50,344 bases of DNA from an uncultured Prevotella sp. (lineage in GTDB: Bacteria; Bacteroidota; Bacteroidia; Bacteroidales; Bacteroidaceae): assembly GCA_958369755.1 (NCBI GenBank), contig CATXJC010000008.1, positions 1-50,344 of the forward strand, given 5' to 3'. The notes beneath the pieces were generated by a model. That model saw nothing but the letters and a program-made list of their open reading frames with translations. It made no database searches and was not told where the DNA came from. This document shows positions 50,272-50,344 of the stretch, one piece after another (the first letter of the stretch is position 1; every line of letters starts with the position of its first letter). The position numbers and the translations under genes were made by a program.

Positions 50272-50344
50272 TAATGGGTTATGACGTAATTGCACACAAG
50301 CAAAACAAGATAATGAACTGTATATACAGTTGAAACTATGAACT

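Overview
The window reads as chromosome of a Bacteroidales bacterium, most likely Prevotella sensu lato (Segatella copri-like). Grounds: many promoters match the Bacteroidota pattern (TTTG, 19-21 bases, TAnnTTTG); the gene content is typical (upp, an Na/Pi-PhoU transporter, DUF4294, a glutaminyl cyclase-like M28 enzyme, tandem FKBPs, a BspA-like repeat, IS66 debris); and several exported proteins have Gln right after the predicted signal-peptide cleavage site. The genus is inference. No intact phage, integron, CRISPR array or tRNA gene was found.

Layout. 0-5.3 kb: upp, a repeat-rich gap, a nucleoside kinase with a threonyl-tRNA-synthetase-like N-terminus, and an Na/Pi cotransporter. 5.3-9.4 kb: a small HTH-like protein, a possible small RNA unit, an exported transglutaminase-like protein, and a convergent membrane Ser/Thr kinase whose outer part resembles a BspA leucine-rich repeat. 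9.4-30 kb: mostly envelope glycolipid genes: an epimerase/reductase and PAP2/Aur1-like pair, miaB, an MsbA-like exporter, a lipid A-type acyltransferase, three glycosyltransferases, a DUF6056 membrane protein, a WaaP-like kinase, an LtaS-like phosphotransferase, an ArnT-like GT-C enzyme and a GtrB-like GT2. Into this are set a DUF1703-type ATPase/nuclease, a second ATPase, and a truncated inverted copy of that second ATPase beside 66-bp repeats and a 20-bp palindrome. 30-33.5 kb: an outer-membrane HhH/beta-barrel protein and a DUF4294 protein, followed by two tandem arrays. 33.5-38.5 kb: a second DUF1703-type gene, transposase fragments, and an AT-rich stretch with a lipoprotein and a membrane TPR-HTH regulator. 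38.5-41.8 kb: a compact leftward run of Lrp/AsnC regulator, a C26-M19 fusion hydrolase and a glutaminyl cyclase-like M28 enzyme. 41.9-44.5 kb: three FKBP prolyl isomerases in a row. 44.7-50.3 kb: a sirtuin, a second Na/Pi transporter, RNase R, and a 5S rRNA on the minus strand that marks the end of an rRNA operon lying to the right.

The most coherent theme is assembly and decoration of LPS or a related glycolipid. The most unusual items are the kinase/LRR gene paired with a transglutaminase-like exported protein, the C26-M19 fusion next to a glutaminyl cyclase, the 21-23-bp tandem arrays inside inverted repeats, a compact promoter-to-terminator unit without a recognisable gene, and three genes whose promoter element lies exactly five bases before ATG, which predicts leaderless mRNAs.
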